From NCBI GenBank assembly GCA_038405435.1, contig JBBYHZ010000001.1: DNA of 64,000 bases. The stretch is one strand, 5' to 3'. The notes beneath the pieces were generated by a model. That model was given only the letters and a program-made list of their open reading frames with translations. It was not told the DNA's origin and did no database searches. Position 1 is the first letter of the stretch, and the number at the start of each line of letters is the position of its first letter. Positions 1 to 6,790 of the stretch are shown piece by piece. Position numbers and translations under genes: made by a program. The stretch comes from Dryocola clanedunensis_A. Its GTDB lineage: Bacteria; Pseudomonadota; Gammaproteobacteria; Enterobacterales; Enterobacteriaceae.

Positions 1-217
1 CCGCAACGGAGGAAGCCCAGGCGTTGAAGAAGAAACCTAAACCAAAGGAGAAATGCGAAGCCGGGTCACCTTCACAGGAGTTCAGTTCACCCAGAGTACG
101 AAATGCCCCCATCCCCTGGGATGTTGGCGCATGAAACATTCGGGCAGCCCCGGCGCCGACACCCACGCCGACCAGACCGCCGATGATGAGCGATTTTATT
201 AATATTATTAAGAACAT
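1..217 (-). CDS. DUF4311 domain membrane protein, 3' part outside window
   Basis: The N-terminal 72 codons of a minus-strand gene whose remainder lies left of the window. It opens with ATG at 217 and reads MFLIILIKSLIIGGLVGVGV, a hydrophobic glycine-rich membrane segment, followed by a stretch containing FGLGFFFNAWASS. This start is characteristic of the DUF4311 family, which is found beside DUF4310, DUF4312 and SFCGS proteins in enterobacterial operons that also carry a DgaE-like PLP lyase and a KDGP aldolase. The order seen here (PRD, SFCGS, DUF4312, DUF4311) fits that arrangement. Biochemical function is unknown; a role as a membrane component of sugar-acid or amino-sugar-acid uptake is inference from the usual neighbours. 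The family call is from memory of the N-terminus. Confidence 0.7.
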   Translation of the reverse strand, partial: MFLIILIKSLIIGGLVGVGVGAGAARMFHAPTSQGMGAFRTLGELNSCEGDPASHFSFGLGFFFNAWASSVA

Positions 218-240
218 CAGTCTGTCCTTTCTGTGTGTTG

Positions 241-537
241 TTAATGTGCGACGAAATCCACTTTGTCGAGATTAATGGCCGTCACGTTGACGGTGACGTC
301 CAGCTCCACGCTGAACGTGCGTCGTTCACGCTTCAGAAAGAAGAATAAAAAGGCCTCTTTCTTAACCTGTACCCGCGCCTGAACAAACTGCACATCCTGT
401 GGCTCAATACGCAGTAAAATACGGGGTGATGACTTGAGCACCGTACCCTGAACGTGGTTCAGGGCGTCGGCAAAGGCTTTGGCTTTGCTGTCGCCGCGCC
501 CGCTCACTCTCACTTTTTCGGAGAAGTGTTCTTTCAT
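241..537 (-). CDS. DUF4312 family protein
   Basis: A 98-residue cytoplasmic protein starting MKEHFSEKVRVSGRGDSKAK, with a central run FLFFFLKRERRTFSVELDV typical of DUF4312. There is no signal peptide. It starts 2 nt after the SFCGS gene stops and ends 23 nt before the DUF4311 gene, so it belongs to the same transcript. DUF4312 proteins are known only by context: they travel with DUF4310 and DUF4311 membrane proteins and DgaE/DgaF-like catabolic enzymes. Function is unknown. It could be a cytoplasmic partner of the DUF4310/4311 membrane proteins, which is inference. Confidence 0.8.
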   Translation of the reverse strand: MKEHFSEKVRVSGRGDSKAKAFADALNHVQGTVLKSSPRILLRIEPQDVQFVQARVQVKKEAFLFFFLKRERRTFSVELDVTVNVTAINLDKVDFVAH

Positions 538-539
538 AC

Positions 540-902
540 TCAGCTGCCGTGCTTCTTGTTCCAGGCCTGGACCAGGCGCTCGCCCAGCTCTTCTTTATCC
601 ATAAAGCCAAAGCCCAGCACGTTGTTGCCTTCGTTAATCGCCGTCACGCCTTCCTCAACGGAGCGCATGCCGTATTTGGCTTTGTAGCCGTGTTTGGTCT
701 GCGCGGTAATTGCGCCCGCGCCGCCGCTGCCGCAGAAGGAGATGCCGAAGCTGGCGTTCTCGGCTTTCATCACGTCGCCCAGCTTCATGTCGGCGGCCAT
801 ACCAGGGATCACCACTGCACGGCCACCCGCTTTTTCGATCCCTGCCGCAACTTTCTGGCCTTTACCCAGACGATCGCCAATCACTACGGTAATTTGTTCC
901 AT
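540..902 (-). CDS. SFCGS family glycine-rich protein
   Basis: A 120-residue protein beginning MEQITVVIGDRLGKGQKVAA and containing the signature FGISFCGSGGAGAITAQ that gives the family its name. ATG at 902 is preferred over a possible upstream start at 923 because an AGGAGA ribosome site lies just upstream of it. The glycine-rich SFCGSGG loop and the earlier VIPG segment recall a PTS EIIB-like or nucleotide-type loop, but no enzymatic role is established. It is the second gene of the operon, 17 nt after the PRD gene, and probably works with the DUF4310-4312 proteins. Confidence 0.8.
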   Translation of the reverse strand: MEQITVVIGDRLGKGQKVAAGIEKAGGRAVVIPGMAADMKLGDVMKAENASFGISFCGSGGAGAITAQTKHGYKAKYGMRSVEEGVTAINEGNNVLGFGFMDKEELGERLVQAWNKKHGS

Positions 903-919
903 GTGTGTCTCCTGATTAT

Positions 920-1255
920 TCAAAGATTGTCTTTTGCGACTTCAAAATGTACCGACAGCAACCACGACTCTTCCGTCGGTAAATTGCCAAACAGATCCAC
1001 CACCTCTTTCGCCATCGCCAGCGAGTCAGGGGAGATCTCATCGAACAGCTCCTCCTCCACCTCCGGCAGCGGCTCACCGGTTAAAGACCGGTGGACCATG
1101 GCGCGAACGTGGGACTCGAGCATCTGCTCCTGCACCTCGTTCGGCGTGATATTTCTTGACTGATACAGCGCGCTGATAAACGCCAGGGCGTTTTCCGTCA
1201 GCTGCGTGGCATCACGACTTTCAGCTTCACTAACCTTTACCGCTCCGTTATTCAC
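920..1255 (-). CDS. PRD-domain protein, first gene of DUF4312/DUF4311 operon
   Basis: A small helical protein resembling a single PTS regulation domain (PRD), with the stretch VRAMVHRSLTGEPLPEVEEE and a C-terminal histidine segment LLSVHFEVAKD. No DNA-binding domain is present, so it is not a complete antiterminator or LevR-type activator. Two GTG starts are possible. GTG at 1255 (111 residues) has a GAGG ribosome site 5-8 nt upstream. GTG at 1330 (136 residues) has only a weak site and sits inside a 20-bp palindrome that looks like an operator, so 1255 is preferred. It heads the operon running to the left edge. Whether it senses PTS phosphorylation is unknown. Confidence 0.65.
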   Translation of the reverse strand: MNNGAVKVSEAESRDATQLTENALAFISALYQSRNITPNEVQEQMLESHVRAMVHRSLTGEPLPEVEEELFDEISPDSLAMAKEVVDLFGNLPTEESWLLSVHFEVAKDNL

Positions 1256-1323
1256 ACCAGGTACCTCATTCGCTGCTATGGCTCTAAGGTATCGACGGGG
1301 GTTATTGGTTTGTAGCGAGTTGT

Positions 1324-1343
1324 TTTCCACTTCGAAGTGGAAA
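1324..1343. promoter_or_regulatory. 20-bp perfect palindrome, likely operator
   Basis: TTTCCACTTCGAAGTGGAAA is a perfect inverted repeat with no spacer. It lies about 70 bp upstream of the preferred start of the PRD gene and between that gene and the CRP-like site. Dyads of this shape are typical of dimeric repressor sites. The regulator is not in the window and cannot be named. Confidence 0.55.
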
Positions 1344-1407
1344 TCCCACCCTCGATAGTGATCTATTCCACATAAAATGCAGGGATCACGATAATCCGCT
1401 GCTTTTG

Positions 1408-1423
1408 TGTGATTCAGGTCACG
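1408..1423. promoter_or_regulatory. CRP-like site upstream of PRD operon
   Basis: TGTGATTCAGGTCACG matches the CRP consensus TGTGA-N6-TCACA in nine of ten conserved positions. It lies upstream of the minus-strand PRD operon, which suggests catabolite control of a carbon-use operon. No strong -10 box could be picked with certainty. Confidence 0.55.
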
Positions 1424-1528
1424 TGATTAACCGGTGAAATACATCAACGGCAGTGATGTTTTTTGCGTGAAAGTGTGACGTGGATGGATTTTTGAGTCGG
1501 TGATTGGAAAGGCTTATGGCAACAGCTC

Positions 1529-1612
1529 GCCGGATGGCGCTGCGCTTATCCGGCCTACAAAACCATTCGTGCCGTAGTGACGTAGGGTGGATAAGCGTCA
1601 GCGTCATCCACC
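1529..1612. repeat. REP/BIME pair, copy 1
   Basis: Two oppositely oriented REP-like units: GCCGGATGGCGCTGCGCTTA with ATCCGGCC, then GTAGGGTGGATAAGCG with CAGCGTCATCCACC. Each folds into an imperfect hairpin. Part of the 1331-1844 gap, which otherwise shows only the palindrome, the CRP-like site and the TA promoter region. Confidence 0.75.
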
Positions 1613-1659
1613 AAAAGCTTTTGTTCGCAGTCTGCGAGGCGGGCCGCAAAGCTAAACCC

Positions 1660-1735
1660 GCCGGATGGCGCTGCGCTTATCCGGCCTACAAAACCATCCG
1701 TGCCGTAGGGTGGATAAGCGTCAGCGTCATCCACC
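1660..1735. repeat. REP/BIME pair, copy 2
   Basis: Second, nearly identical copy of the preceding REP pair in the same orientation, separated from it by about 47 bp. The same family recurs at 6698, 21175, 23409, 27860, 33142 and 55232 in this window. Confidence 0.75.
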
Positions 1736-1802
1736 GAAAAACTGCCACATCCCGCCGATCCGGTACCAACGCGCTGCTCTCATAAACGGACATTAGCCTT
1801 TG

Positions 1803-1815
1803 ATGCAAATTGCAT
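1803..1815. promoter_or_regulatory. Inverted repeat at higBA-type promoter
   Basis: ATGCAA-A-TTGCAT is a perfect 6-bp inverted repeat with a 1-nt centre, about 30 bp before the toxin start and next to AT-rich promoter-like sequence (TAATATT at 1824). A dyad here is where an autoregulating TA complex would bind; this role is inferred from position. Confidence 0.4.
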
Positions 1816-1844
1816 TATAAGCTAATATTTTCATGGAGAACCTC

Positions 1845-2171
1845 ATGGCATTTAACGTCATTTTGCACGACCTCGTTCCCGACGAGTTGGCTGCACAGCC
1901 GCCAATGATCAGAACCAAAATGGTCCGTCTCATCGATAAATTAGAGGCAAACCCAACCGCTTTAAGAGAGCCAGACAGTAAACCGCTCGGCAACGGTTTA
2001 TTCGAAGTCAGGACCATGGGGCCCCATATTGCCAGGGGGCTGTATGTCTATCAAAAAGGCAAAAACATCTTTTTGTTAAGAGTATTCATAAAGAAAACGC
2101 GAAAGACCCCGCCTGGGGAAATTACGCTCGCCGTTGCAAGGTTAGAGGAGATGCTGAATGAAAAAGACTAA
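1845..2171 (+). CDS. higB: HigB/RelE-superfamily toxin (phage Gp49-like)
   Basis: A 108-residue protein of the HigB/Gp49-like toxin family: MAFNVILHDLVPDELAAQPP at the N-terminus, then LFEVRTMGPHIARGLYVYQK and FLLRVFIKKTRKTPPGEITLA, the usual beta-sheet core with basic residues and a C-terminal helix. HigB toxins are ribosome-dependent mRNA endonucleases. ATG at 1845 is chosen because GGAG lies 6 nt before it; an in-frame ATG at 1833 has no such site. The antitoxin gene overlaps its end by 14 nt, with toxin first, the order typical of higBA. Symbol by family resemblance only. Confidence 0.8.
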   Translation: MAFNVILHDLVPDELAAQPPMIRTKMVRLIDKLEANPTALREPDSKPLGNGLFEVRTMGPHIARGLYVYQKGKNIFLLRVFIKKTRKTPPGEITLAVARLEEMLNEKD

Positions 2172-2445
2172 AGGTGTTCAATGGGAAACAGTCAGAGCTG
2201 AGCTGATGTCCGACCCGGAAGTCCAGGCCGCATACGAGGCCGAAGAGCGTAAAGCCCGACTCCAGGAAATGCTGGCTCAATGGCGTAGCCATGCCGGACT
2301 GACCCGTGCACAGGTTGCAGAGCGTATGGGCGTCACTCCTCCGACCGTTTCACGCATGGAGGCCAATATCGTCAGGGCAAGTATTGAAACTATCGCCAGA
2401 TACGCCAAAGCCTGTGGCGTAAAACATCCGCAGATTACGCTGTAA
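2158..2445 (+). CDS. higA: HigA-like antitoxin, XRE helix-turn-helix
   Basis: A 95-residue antitoxin. The N-terminal half (WETVRAELMSDPEVQAAYEA) is the helix that usually wraps the toxin; the C-terminal half is a Cro/CI helix-turn-helix with GLTRAQVAERMGVTPPTVSR as recognition region. Such antitoxins neutralise HigB and repress their own promoter. The gene overlaps the toxin by 14 nt and its TAA stop at 2443-2445 is followed with no gap by the ATG of mdcR, so mdcR is probably read on the TA transcript. Confidence 0.82.
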   Translation: MKKTKGVQWETVRAELMSDPEVQAAYEAEERKARLQEMLAQWRSHAGLTRAQVAERMGVTPPTVSRMEANIVRASIETIARYAKACGVKHPQITL

Positions 2446-3381
2446 ATGAAAATCGACGCAGAAATCACCTTCCGTAAGCTTGAGATTTTTATGGCGTTTA
2501 TGGAGAAGGGAAACATTGCCCGCACGGCGGATGCGCTGGGGATCAGCGGCGTGAGCGTTCACCGCGCCCTGCATACGCTTGAAGAAGGCGTGCGCTGCCC
2601 GCTGTTTGTCCATAAGGGGCGCAACCTTGTGCCTTTGCCTTCCGCCGTTACGCTTCTGGAACACAGTAAAGAAGCCGTGGCGCTGATGGAGCGCGGCATC
2701 GAAGAAACTCGCCAGACGGCGGGTGTGGGCCAGGGGCGGCTGCGCATCGGCACCCTCTATTCCCTGACGCTGGAAACCGTGCCACGCCTGATTATGGGCA
2801 TGAAGATCCGTCGCCCGGAGCTGGAGCTTGATCTGACGATGGGGTCGAACGATCTGCTGCTGAACATGCTGGAAGACGGCGTGCTGGATGCGATCCTCAT
2901 CTCCGTCTCTGAAATCGAACTCGATCCTGGCCTCGAAACGCTACCGCTGTTCCAGGATGACATCTTTCTTGCCGCTCCGGCCTCTTACCCGCTGGATACC
3001 AGCAAGTTTGCCGATCTTCGCGACTTCCACGACCAGAAGTTTGTTTCGCTGGCGGAAGGGTTCGCCACCTACAACGGCTTCCAGGAAGCGTTTCATATTG
3101 CGGGATTTGAGCCGGAGATCGTCACGCGGGTGAACGATATTTTCTCGATGCTGAGCCTGGTGCAGGCGGGCGTGGGCCTGTCTTTAATGCCGGGGCGCAT
3201 GAAAAAGGTCTACGAGAATTCTATCCAGCTGCTGAAGCTGTCCGAGCCGTACCAGATGAAGCAGCAGATCGCGATTGTCTTCGCCCGCAACCGCGAGCTG
3301 GATCCGAACCTGCTGGCGCTGGCCGCCGAAGGGCGCATGTACGCCCGAACGTTTGCCGATACCCCTAACGCGCCGCTTTAA
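2446..3381 (+). CDS. mdcR: MdcR, LysR-type regulator of malonate decarboxylase
   Basis: A 311-residue LysR regulator. The N-terminal helix-turn-helix (NIARTADALGISGVSVHRAL) is followed by a substrate-binding domain. Strong resemblance to Klebsiella MdcR (RLRIGTLYSLTLETVPR, ELELDLTMGSN, VTRVNDIFSM) and the position next to mdcH support activation of the mdc operon with malonate as effector. It is convergent with mdcH. Its ATG directly abuts the antitoxin stop and no ribosome site is visible, so translation may be coupled to the antitoxin gene. Its last 20 bp, including the stop, are repeated at the end of mdcH. Confidence 0.92.
   Translation: MKIDAEITFRKLEIFMAFMEKGNIARTADALGISGVSVHRALHTLEEGVRCPLFVHKGRNLVPLPSAVTLLEHSKEAVALMERGIEETRQTAGVGQGRLRIGTLYSLTLETVPRLIMGMKIRRPELELDLTMGSNDLLLNMLEDGVLDAILISVSEIELDPGLETLPLFQDDIFLAAPASYPLDTSKFADLRDFHDQKFVSLAEGFATYNGFQEAFHIAGFEPEIVTRVNDIFSMLSLVQAGVGLSLMPGRMKKVYENSIQLLKLSEPYQMKQQIAIVFARNRELDPNLLALAAEGRMYARTFADTPNAPL
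3362..3381. repeat. 20-bp direct repeat, left copy (TA insertion boundary)
   Basis: CCCCTAACGCGCCGCTTTAA. This copy encodes the last six codons and stop of mdcR. An exact second copy lies at 4099-4118 and encodes the end of mdcH on the other strand. The bases just outside differ (A/T before, A/C after). Confidence 0.85.
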
Positions 3382-3468
3382 AGTCTGGTTTGCGAGGCGC
3401 TACGCATTGCAGAATGCCAGCGCTTGCTCCCTGCCAGGCCAAAGTGACATCATGGCTTAATAAGATTA

Positions 3469-3508
3469 ATATCATTGGTGACACCAGAGATATCATCGGG
3501 AGATCATT
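3469..3508. promoter_or_regulatory. ATATCAT-type iterons before RHH antitoxin
   Basis: ATATCAT at 3469-3475 and 3490-3496 are exactly 21 bp apart, two helical turns, and a related GATCATT precedes the ATG. Ribbon-helix-helix antitoxins usually bind repeats with such spacing to repress their own operon. GGGAG before the ATG at 3509 is the ribosome site. Confidence 0.4.
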
Positions 3509-3799
3509 ATGACGACGACACTGCGCCAGACCACGACTCTGCGGATCGACCAGGAAATGAAAGACCGATTGAAAAGCCTGGCAGACGACCGCCACAGCTC
3601 TGCGCATGCTCTGATGCTGGAAGCCATCGTTGAATATGTCGAACGGGAAGAGAAGCGCGGCCAGTACCGCAAAGAAGCCGAGGCCGCCTGGCAGGCCTAT
3701 CAGGAAACGGGTCAACATATTACGGCCGAGGAGACGATAGCCTGGCTGGAGTCATGGGGAACAAACGCTGAGCAGGATGCTCCGGCATGCCACAAGTAA
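3509..3799 (+). CDS. RHH/CopG-family antitoxin
   Basis: A 96-residue protein with an N-terminal ribbon-helix-helix: the strand TTLRIDQEMKDRLKSLADDR followed by a helix pair, SSAHALMLEAIVEYVEREE. The C-terminal half is charged and helical (TAEETIAWLESWG), the usual toxin-binding tail. It is the first gene of a two-gene TA module and overlaps the toxin by 13 nt. The pair lies inside the segment bounded by the 20-bp direct repeat, between mdcR and mdcH. It should neutralise the downstream ParE/RelE-like toxin and repress its own promoter. Confidence 0.82.
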   Translation: MTTTLRQTTTLRIDQEMKDRLKSLADDRHSSAHALMLEAIVEYVEREEKRGQYRKEAEAAWQAYQETGQHITAEETIAWLESWGTNAEQDAPACHK

Positions 3800-4092
3800 T
3801 TGTTTCCGAAAGCGCCCGCCAGGATTTACAACGTTTGCAGGAATTCCTGAAAGCTAAAAACGTGCTGGCAGCGAAGAAAGCCGCTGAGATACTGATCCGC
3901 GGCATTCGACAGCTACAATCGATGCCCAAAATTGGGCGGCCCGTAGCCAATCTCCCGCTGGAATATCAAGAGCTGGTTATCGAATTCGGCAGCAGCGGCT
4001 ATGTCATGCTCTATCGCTACGACGAGCTAACCGACAACATTGTGATCCTGAAGATAAAGCATCAGAAAGAAGCCGGATATCAGCAGCCTTAG
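3787..4092 (+). CDS. ParE/RelE-family toxin
   Basis: A 101-residue toxin of the RelE/ParE fold. It has an N-terminal helical pair (VSESARQDLQRLQEFLKAKN), the segment QLQSMPKIGRPVANLPLEYQ and beta strands ending in YVMLYRYDELTDNIVILKIK. The MPKIGRP/VLYRY pattern is typical of ParE-type toxins; whether the target is gyrase or ribosome-bound mRNA cannot be read from sequence. Its stop lies 6 nt before the right copy of the 20-bp direct repeat. Confidence 0.8.
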   Translation: MPQVIVSESARQDLQRLQEFLKAKNVLAAKKAAEILIRGIRQLQSMPKIGRPVANLPLEYQELVIEFGSSGYVMLYRYDELTDNIVILKIKHQKEAGYQQP

Positions 4093-4098
4093 CCACTT

Positions 4099-4118
4099 CC
4101 CCTAACGCGCCGCTTTAA
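4099..4118. repeat. 20-bp direct repeat, right copy
   Basis: Exact copy of 3362-3381. Read on the minus strand it supplies the last codons and TAG stop of mdcH (stop at 4102-4104). The two copies delimit a 737-bp unit carrying the complete TA module. Confidence 0.85.
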
Positions 4119-5010
4119 CCCGCTGCGCCAGTCGGGCGATGGTGCCCACGCTGTTGTTTTCACGGCACAGCGTATCGCCTTCGCGGAAGGCCTGGCGGGT
4201 TAAGCCCGTGAGCACGCTGCCCGGCGGCATTTCAATTGCCAGGCGCACGTCGCGCTCGTTAGCGGCAACCATCGCATCGCGCCAGCGTACGGTTCGCGAC
4301 ATATTCAGCGCTAAATCATCGGCAATTTGTTCCGGCTGCCAGAGCACGCGCCCCGTGCTGCCGCTGAGGTAAGTGCTGCGCGGGCGATTTAGCGCCACGT
4401 CCGCAAACGCCTGCTGAAGTTTCAGAGCAGGTTCACTCAACAATTCACAATGTGAAGGAACGCTGACCGCGAGCCGTTTCGCCTTCTGCGCACCTTTTGC
4501 GAGGGCTTTCTGCGCCACGCTCGCCATCTCTTCATCGCGCCCGGCAATCACTATCTGCTGTTCGGCGTTGATGTTGGCGATATAGGTGCCGCTGCCTTCC
4601 ACCAGCTGCTCGACCTGGCCGAGCTGTAAACCGGTGATAGCGGTCAGGCCGTAGCCGTGCGGGTAAGCCTGCTCCATCAGGTCACCGCGCAGGGCCACCA
4701 GACGCAGCGCGTCCTCGAACCCTAACGCTCCGGCCACCACCGCCGCCGGGAAAGCGCCGATGGATAATCCGGCGACCATATCCGCCACCACGTCGTTGCG
4801 CTCAAGCTCCTGCGCCCATGCCACGCCCGCAATGAGCAGGCAGAGCTGCACAGCGCGGGTATGCTTCAGGGCATCAGGGGAATCTAAAGAATCTGTTTCG
4901 TCGCCCAAAACGGCGCGAACTCGCGGCATAATGTCGCCATCCTGCGGTAACTGCTGCAGCATGCCCGCACGCTGCGTTCCCTGTCCGGGAAAGGTGAAGA
5001 GGATTTTCAT
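4102..5010 (-). CDS. mdcH: Malonate decarboxylase epsilon subunit, malonyl-CoA:ACP transacylase
   Basis: A 302-residue acyltransferase of the FabD fold. It starts MKILFTFPGQGTQRAGMLQQ (the PGQG motif) and has the nucleophile elbow GLSIGAF with serine 83. MdcH transfers malonyl from malonyl-CoA to the delta carrier to prime the enzyme before the acetyl/malonyl exchange cycle starts. The ATG overlaps the mdcG stop (ATGA). Its 3' end lies in the right copy of the direct repeat, showing that an insertion at this point preserved its C-terminus. Confidence 0.93.
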   Translation of the reverse strand: MKILFTFPGQGTQRAGMLQQLPQDGDIMPRVRAVLGDETDSLDSPDALKHTRAVQLCLLIAGVAWAQELERNDVVADMVAGLSIGAFPAAVVAGALGFEDALRLVALRGDLMEQAYPHGYGLTAITGLQLGQVEQLVEGSGTYIANINAEQQIVIAGRDEEMASVAQKALAKGAQKAKRLAVSVPSHCELLSEPALKLQQAFADVALNRPRSTYLSGSTGRVLWQPEQIADDLALNMSRTVRWRDAMVAANERDVRLAIEMPPGSVLTGLTRQAFREGDTLCRENNSVGTIARLAQRVKAAR

Positions 5011-5627
5011 GCTTCTCCCTCAAACGCCCACGGATCGCTGACTAACTGCGGGCCGCCGCTGGTTTTCAGCAAAACTCGCCCTTCGCGCAGCCATTCGGCC
5101 AGCGCAAAAGCGCCCCGTGGGGTTTCAATTTGCGTATCGGCGCGGCACAAAAGCCTGCCGATAATCTGCTGCCATTCCGCCAGCGCCTCACGAGCAACGC
5201 GCTCCGGGCAGCGAATCAGCAGGTCGAGATCGCTGTCCGCATGCAGCACCGGAACTTCCGTTGCCAGCGCGTAGCCTGCGCTACCGGTTATCCCCCAGGC
5301 CCAGGGCCACTCACGCAGCGCGAGCTGGATGGCACCCTGTACCGGAGGCATTGAGACAAACGGAGATCTGACCAGCACGTCGTGGGAGGCAAGCGCTTCC
5401 GGCGATACAACGCGTTTCACCTTTGCTGCATTGGCCCAGCCACCCGCGCGCTGGTCGCGGCGCATCCCACGAACGCCTATCGGGATGCGCCCTTCACGGT
5501 TCACATCACGCCTCACCACCACCGGCAGCGCCGGGCGCCACTGGCTTGCTACCCACTCTTCAGTTATGCCTTCGAGCGCATCGCGGTCGGTCAGCCAGAG
5601 CAGGTCGTGGGGGCGTGGTGTGGTCAT
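5007..5627 (-). CDS. mdcG: Malonate decarboxylase holo-ACP synthase (phosphoribosyl-dephospho-CoA transferase)
   Basis: A 206-residue nucleotidyltransferase that attaches the 2'-(5''-triphosphoribosyl)-3'-dephospho-CoA group to the serine of the delta subunit. Typical features are the start MTTPRPHDLLWLTDRDAL, the RRD segment in PVVVRRDVNREGRIPIGVRG and the metal-binding motif HADSDLDLLIRC. Length is normal for the family. It is coupled to mdcH by a 4-nt overlap and starts 3 nt after mdcF. Confidence 0.92.
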   Translation of the reverse strand: MTTPRPHDLLWLTDRDALEGITEEWVASQWRPALPVVVRRDVNREGRIPIGVRGMRRDQRAGGWANAAKVKRVVSPEALASHDVLVRSPFVSMPPVQGAIQLALREWPWAWGITGSAGYALATEVPVLHADSDLDLLIRCPERVAREALAEWQQIIGRLLCRADTQIETPRGAFALAEWLREGRVLLKTSGGPQLVSDPWAFEGEA

Positions 5628-5630
5628 GAT

Positions 5631-6590
5631 TTACATTCCTGAAGTCAGCGAGATAAACAGCGGTAGCGACAGGATAGAGAGCACGGAGCTAAGCAGCAAC
5701 ACTGCTTCTGCATCCGGGGACTGCACGCCGAAGCGGTTACCGAAGACCACGCCGAAGAAGCCAGCGGACAGCGCAATCATCAGGATAGCGGTGACGGCAA
5801 CCGGACCGCTCAGGCCGAGCGCCAGCACGATACCCCAGGCGATGAACGGCTGAATCAGCAGCTTGGTGATGGTGGCGAAGCAAACCATGGTGTTGATTTT
5901 CAGCTTACGGGCAGAAAGGATCACACCGGTCAGGAACAGCGCCGCAGCAGTTGCGGACAGGCCCAGCGGTTTGATAGACGACAGCAGCAGGTCCGGCATT
6001 CGGATACCGATTGCCGACAGCACCACGCCCAGCAGCGGACCCCAGACGATAGGTTTTTTCAGTGAACGCCACATCAGCACCGGCAGCATCGCAAGGGTAG
6101 AACCCGTTGCTTCACCGGCGGCAAGCGCCTTTTCACGCTCGAGGATCATCAGGCAGAACGGCGTCATCAGTACGGAACCACAGGCGATGGAAACCGCAAC
6201 GGACAGTGAAGTAGCAGAACTTTCACCCAGCACGCTGCCCAGAATCGGCAGGCCAAGGGCCGCGTAGTTAGGCAGCGCCACGGTCAGCGTCAGGACTGCC
6301 GCATCCTGCGGAGATTTTTTGAACACTTTGGTTGCCGTGAAATAGATTGCCGCATAGGTGATCCACATGGCCAGTACCAGCACCACAATCAGCGGTGACT
6401 GTTTAACAATCCCTTCCCACGGTGTCTGAACCGTTGCGCTGAACAGCGCGGCAGGCAGGGCAAAATCCATTACGAAGATATTGAGCAGGGACACATTTTT
6501 GTTGTCGACCATTTTCGCTTTGCCCGCGAAAAAGCCCAGCAGCATAATGACGAAAATCGGAGCAAGAGCATGAACAATTACGTAAGTCAT
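5631..6590 (-). CDS. mdcF: Malonate transporter, AEC family
   Basis: A 319-residue integral membrane protein of the auxin efflux carrier family, start MTYVIVHALAPIFVIMLLGF, with about ten hydrophobic segments and a C-terminal half repeating the first (AVLLLSSVLSILSLPLFISL). MdcF is the malonate importer of Klebsiella-type operons, as opposed to the MadLM type. It is separated from mdcE by about 200 bp with one REP unit, a wider gap than any other in the operon, so expression of the F-G-H part may differ from A-E. Confidence 0.9.
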   Translation of the reverse strand: MTYVIVHALAPIFVIMLLGFFAGKAKMVDNKNVSLLNIFVMDFALPAALFSATVQTPWEGIVKQSPLIVVLVLAMWITYAAIYFTATKVFKKSPQDAAVLTLTVALPNYAALGLPILGSVLGESSATSLSVAVSIACGSVLMTPFCLMILEREKALAAGEATGSTLAMLPVLMWRSLKKPIVWGPLLGVVLSAIGIRMPDLLLSSIKPLGLSATAAALFLTGVILSARKLKINTMVCFATITKLLIQPFIAWGIVLALGLSGPVAVTAILMIALSAGFFGVVFGNRFGVQSPDAEAVLLLSSVLSILSLPLFISLTSGM

Positions 6591-6697
6591 AACTTCACCT
6601 GTAGTTGAAAAAGAGTTCCAGCACTGGTGCGATGATTATTTTTTTCAGACGATGATTTTATGTCAACGCTCAACGGCGGAACCTGTAGACCTTGCTG

Positions 6698-6730
6698 TGG
6701 TGGATGACGCTTACGCTTATCCACCCCAGG
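6698..6730. repeat. Single REP-like unit within mdc operon
   Basis: TGGTGGATGACGCTTACGCT followed by TATCCACCCC, an imperfect hairpin of the same family as the other REP units, lying in the mdcE-mdcF gap. It could stabilise the upstream mdcA-E message or attenuate readthrough. Confidence 0.6.
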
Positions 6731-6790
6731 GTTTTACAAATCCCACCGCCGACGTTCTTATGTACCGTCTGGCAGGTCTGTCTTCAGTGC

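Noticed and set aside
1256..1330. Sigma-54 promoter for the PRD operon
   Set aside because: PRD operons are often sigma-54 dependent, but no TGGCAC-N5-TTGCA element is present upstream.
1529..1735. CRISPR-like array
   Set aside because: The repeats are REP hairpins in two copies with no regular spacers and no cas genes.
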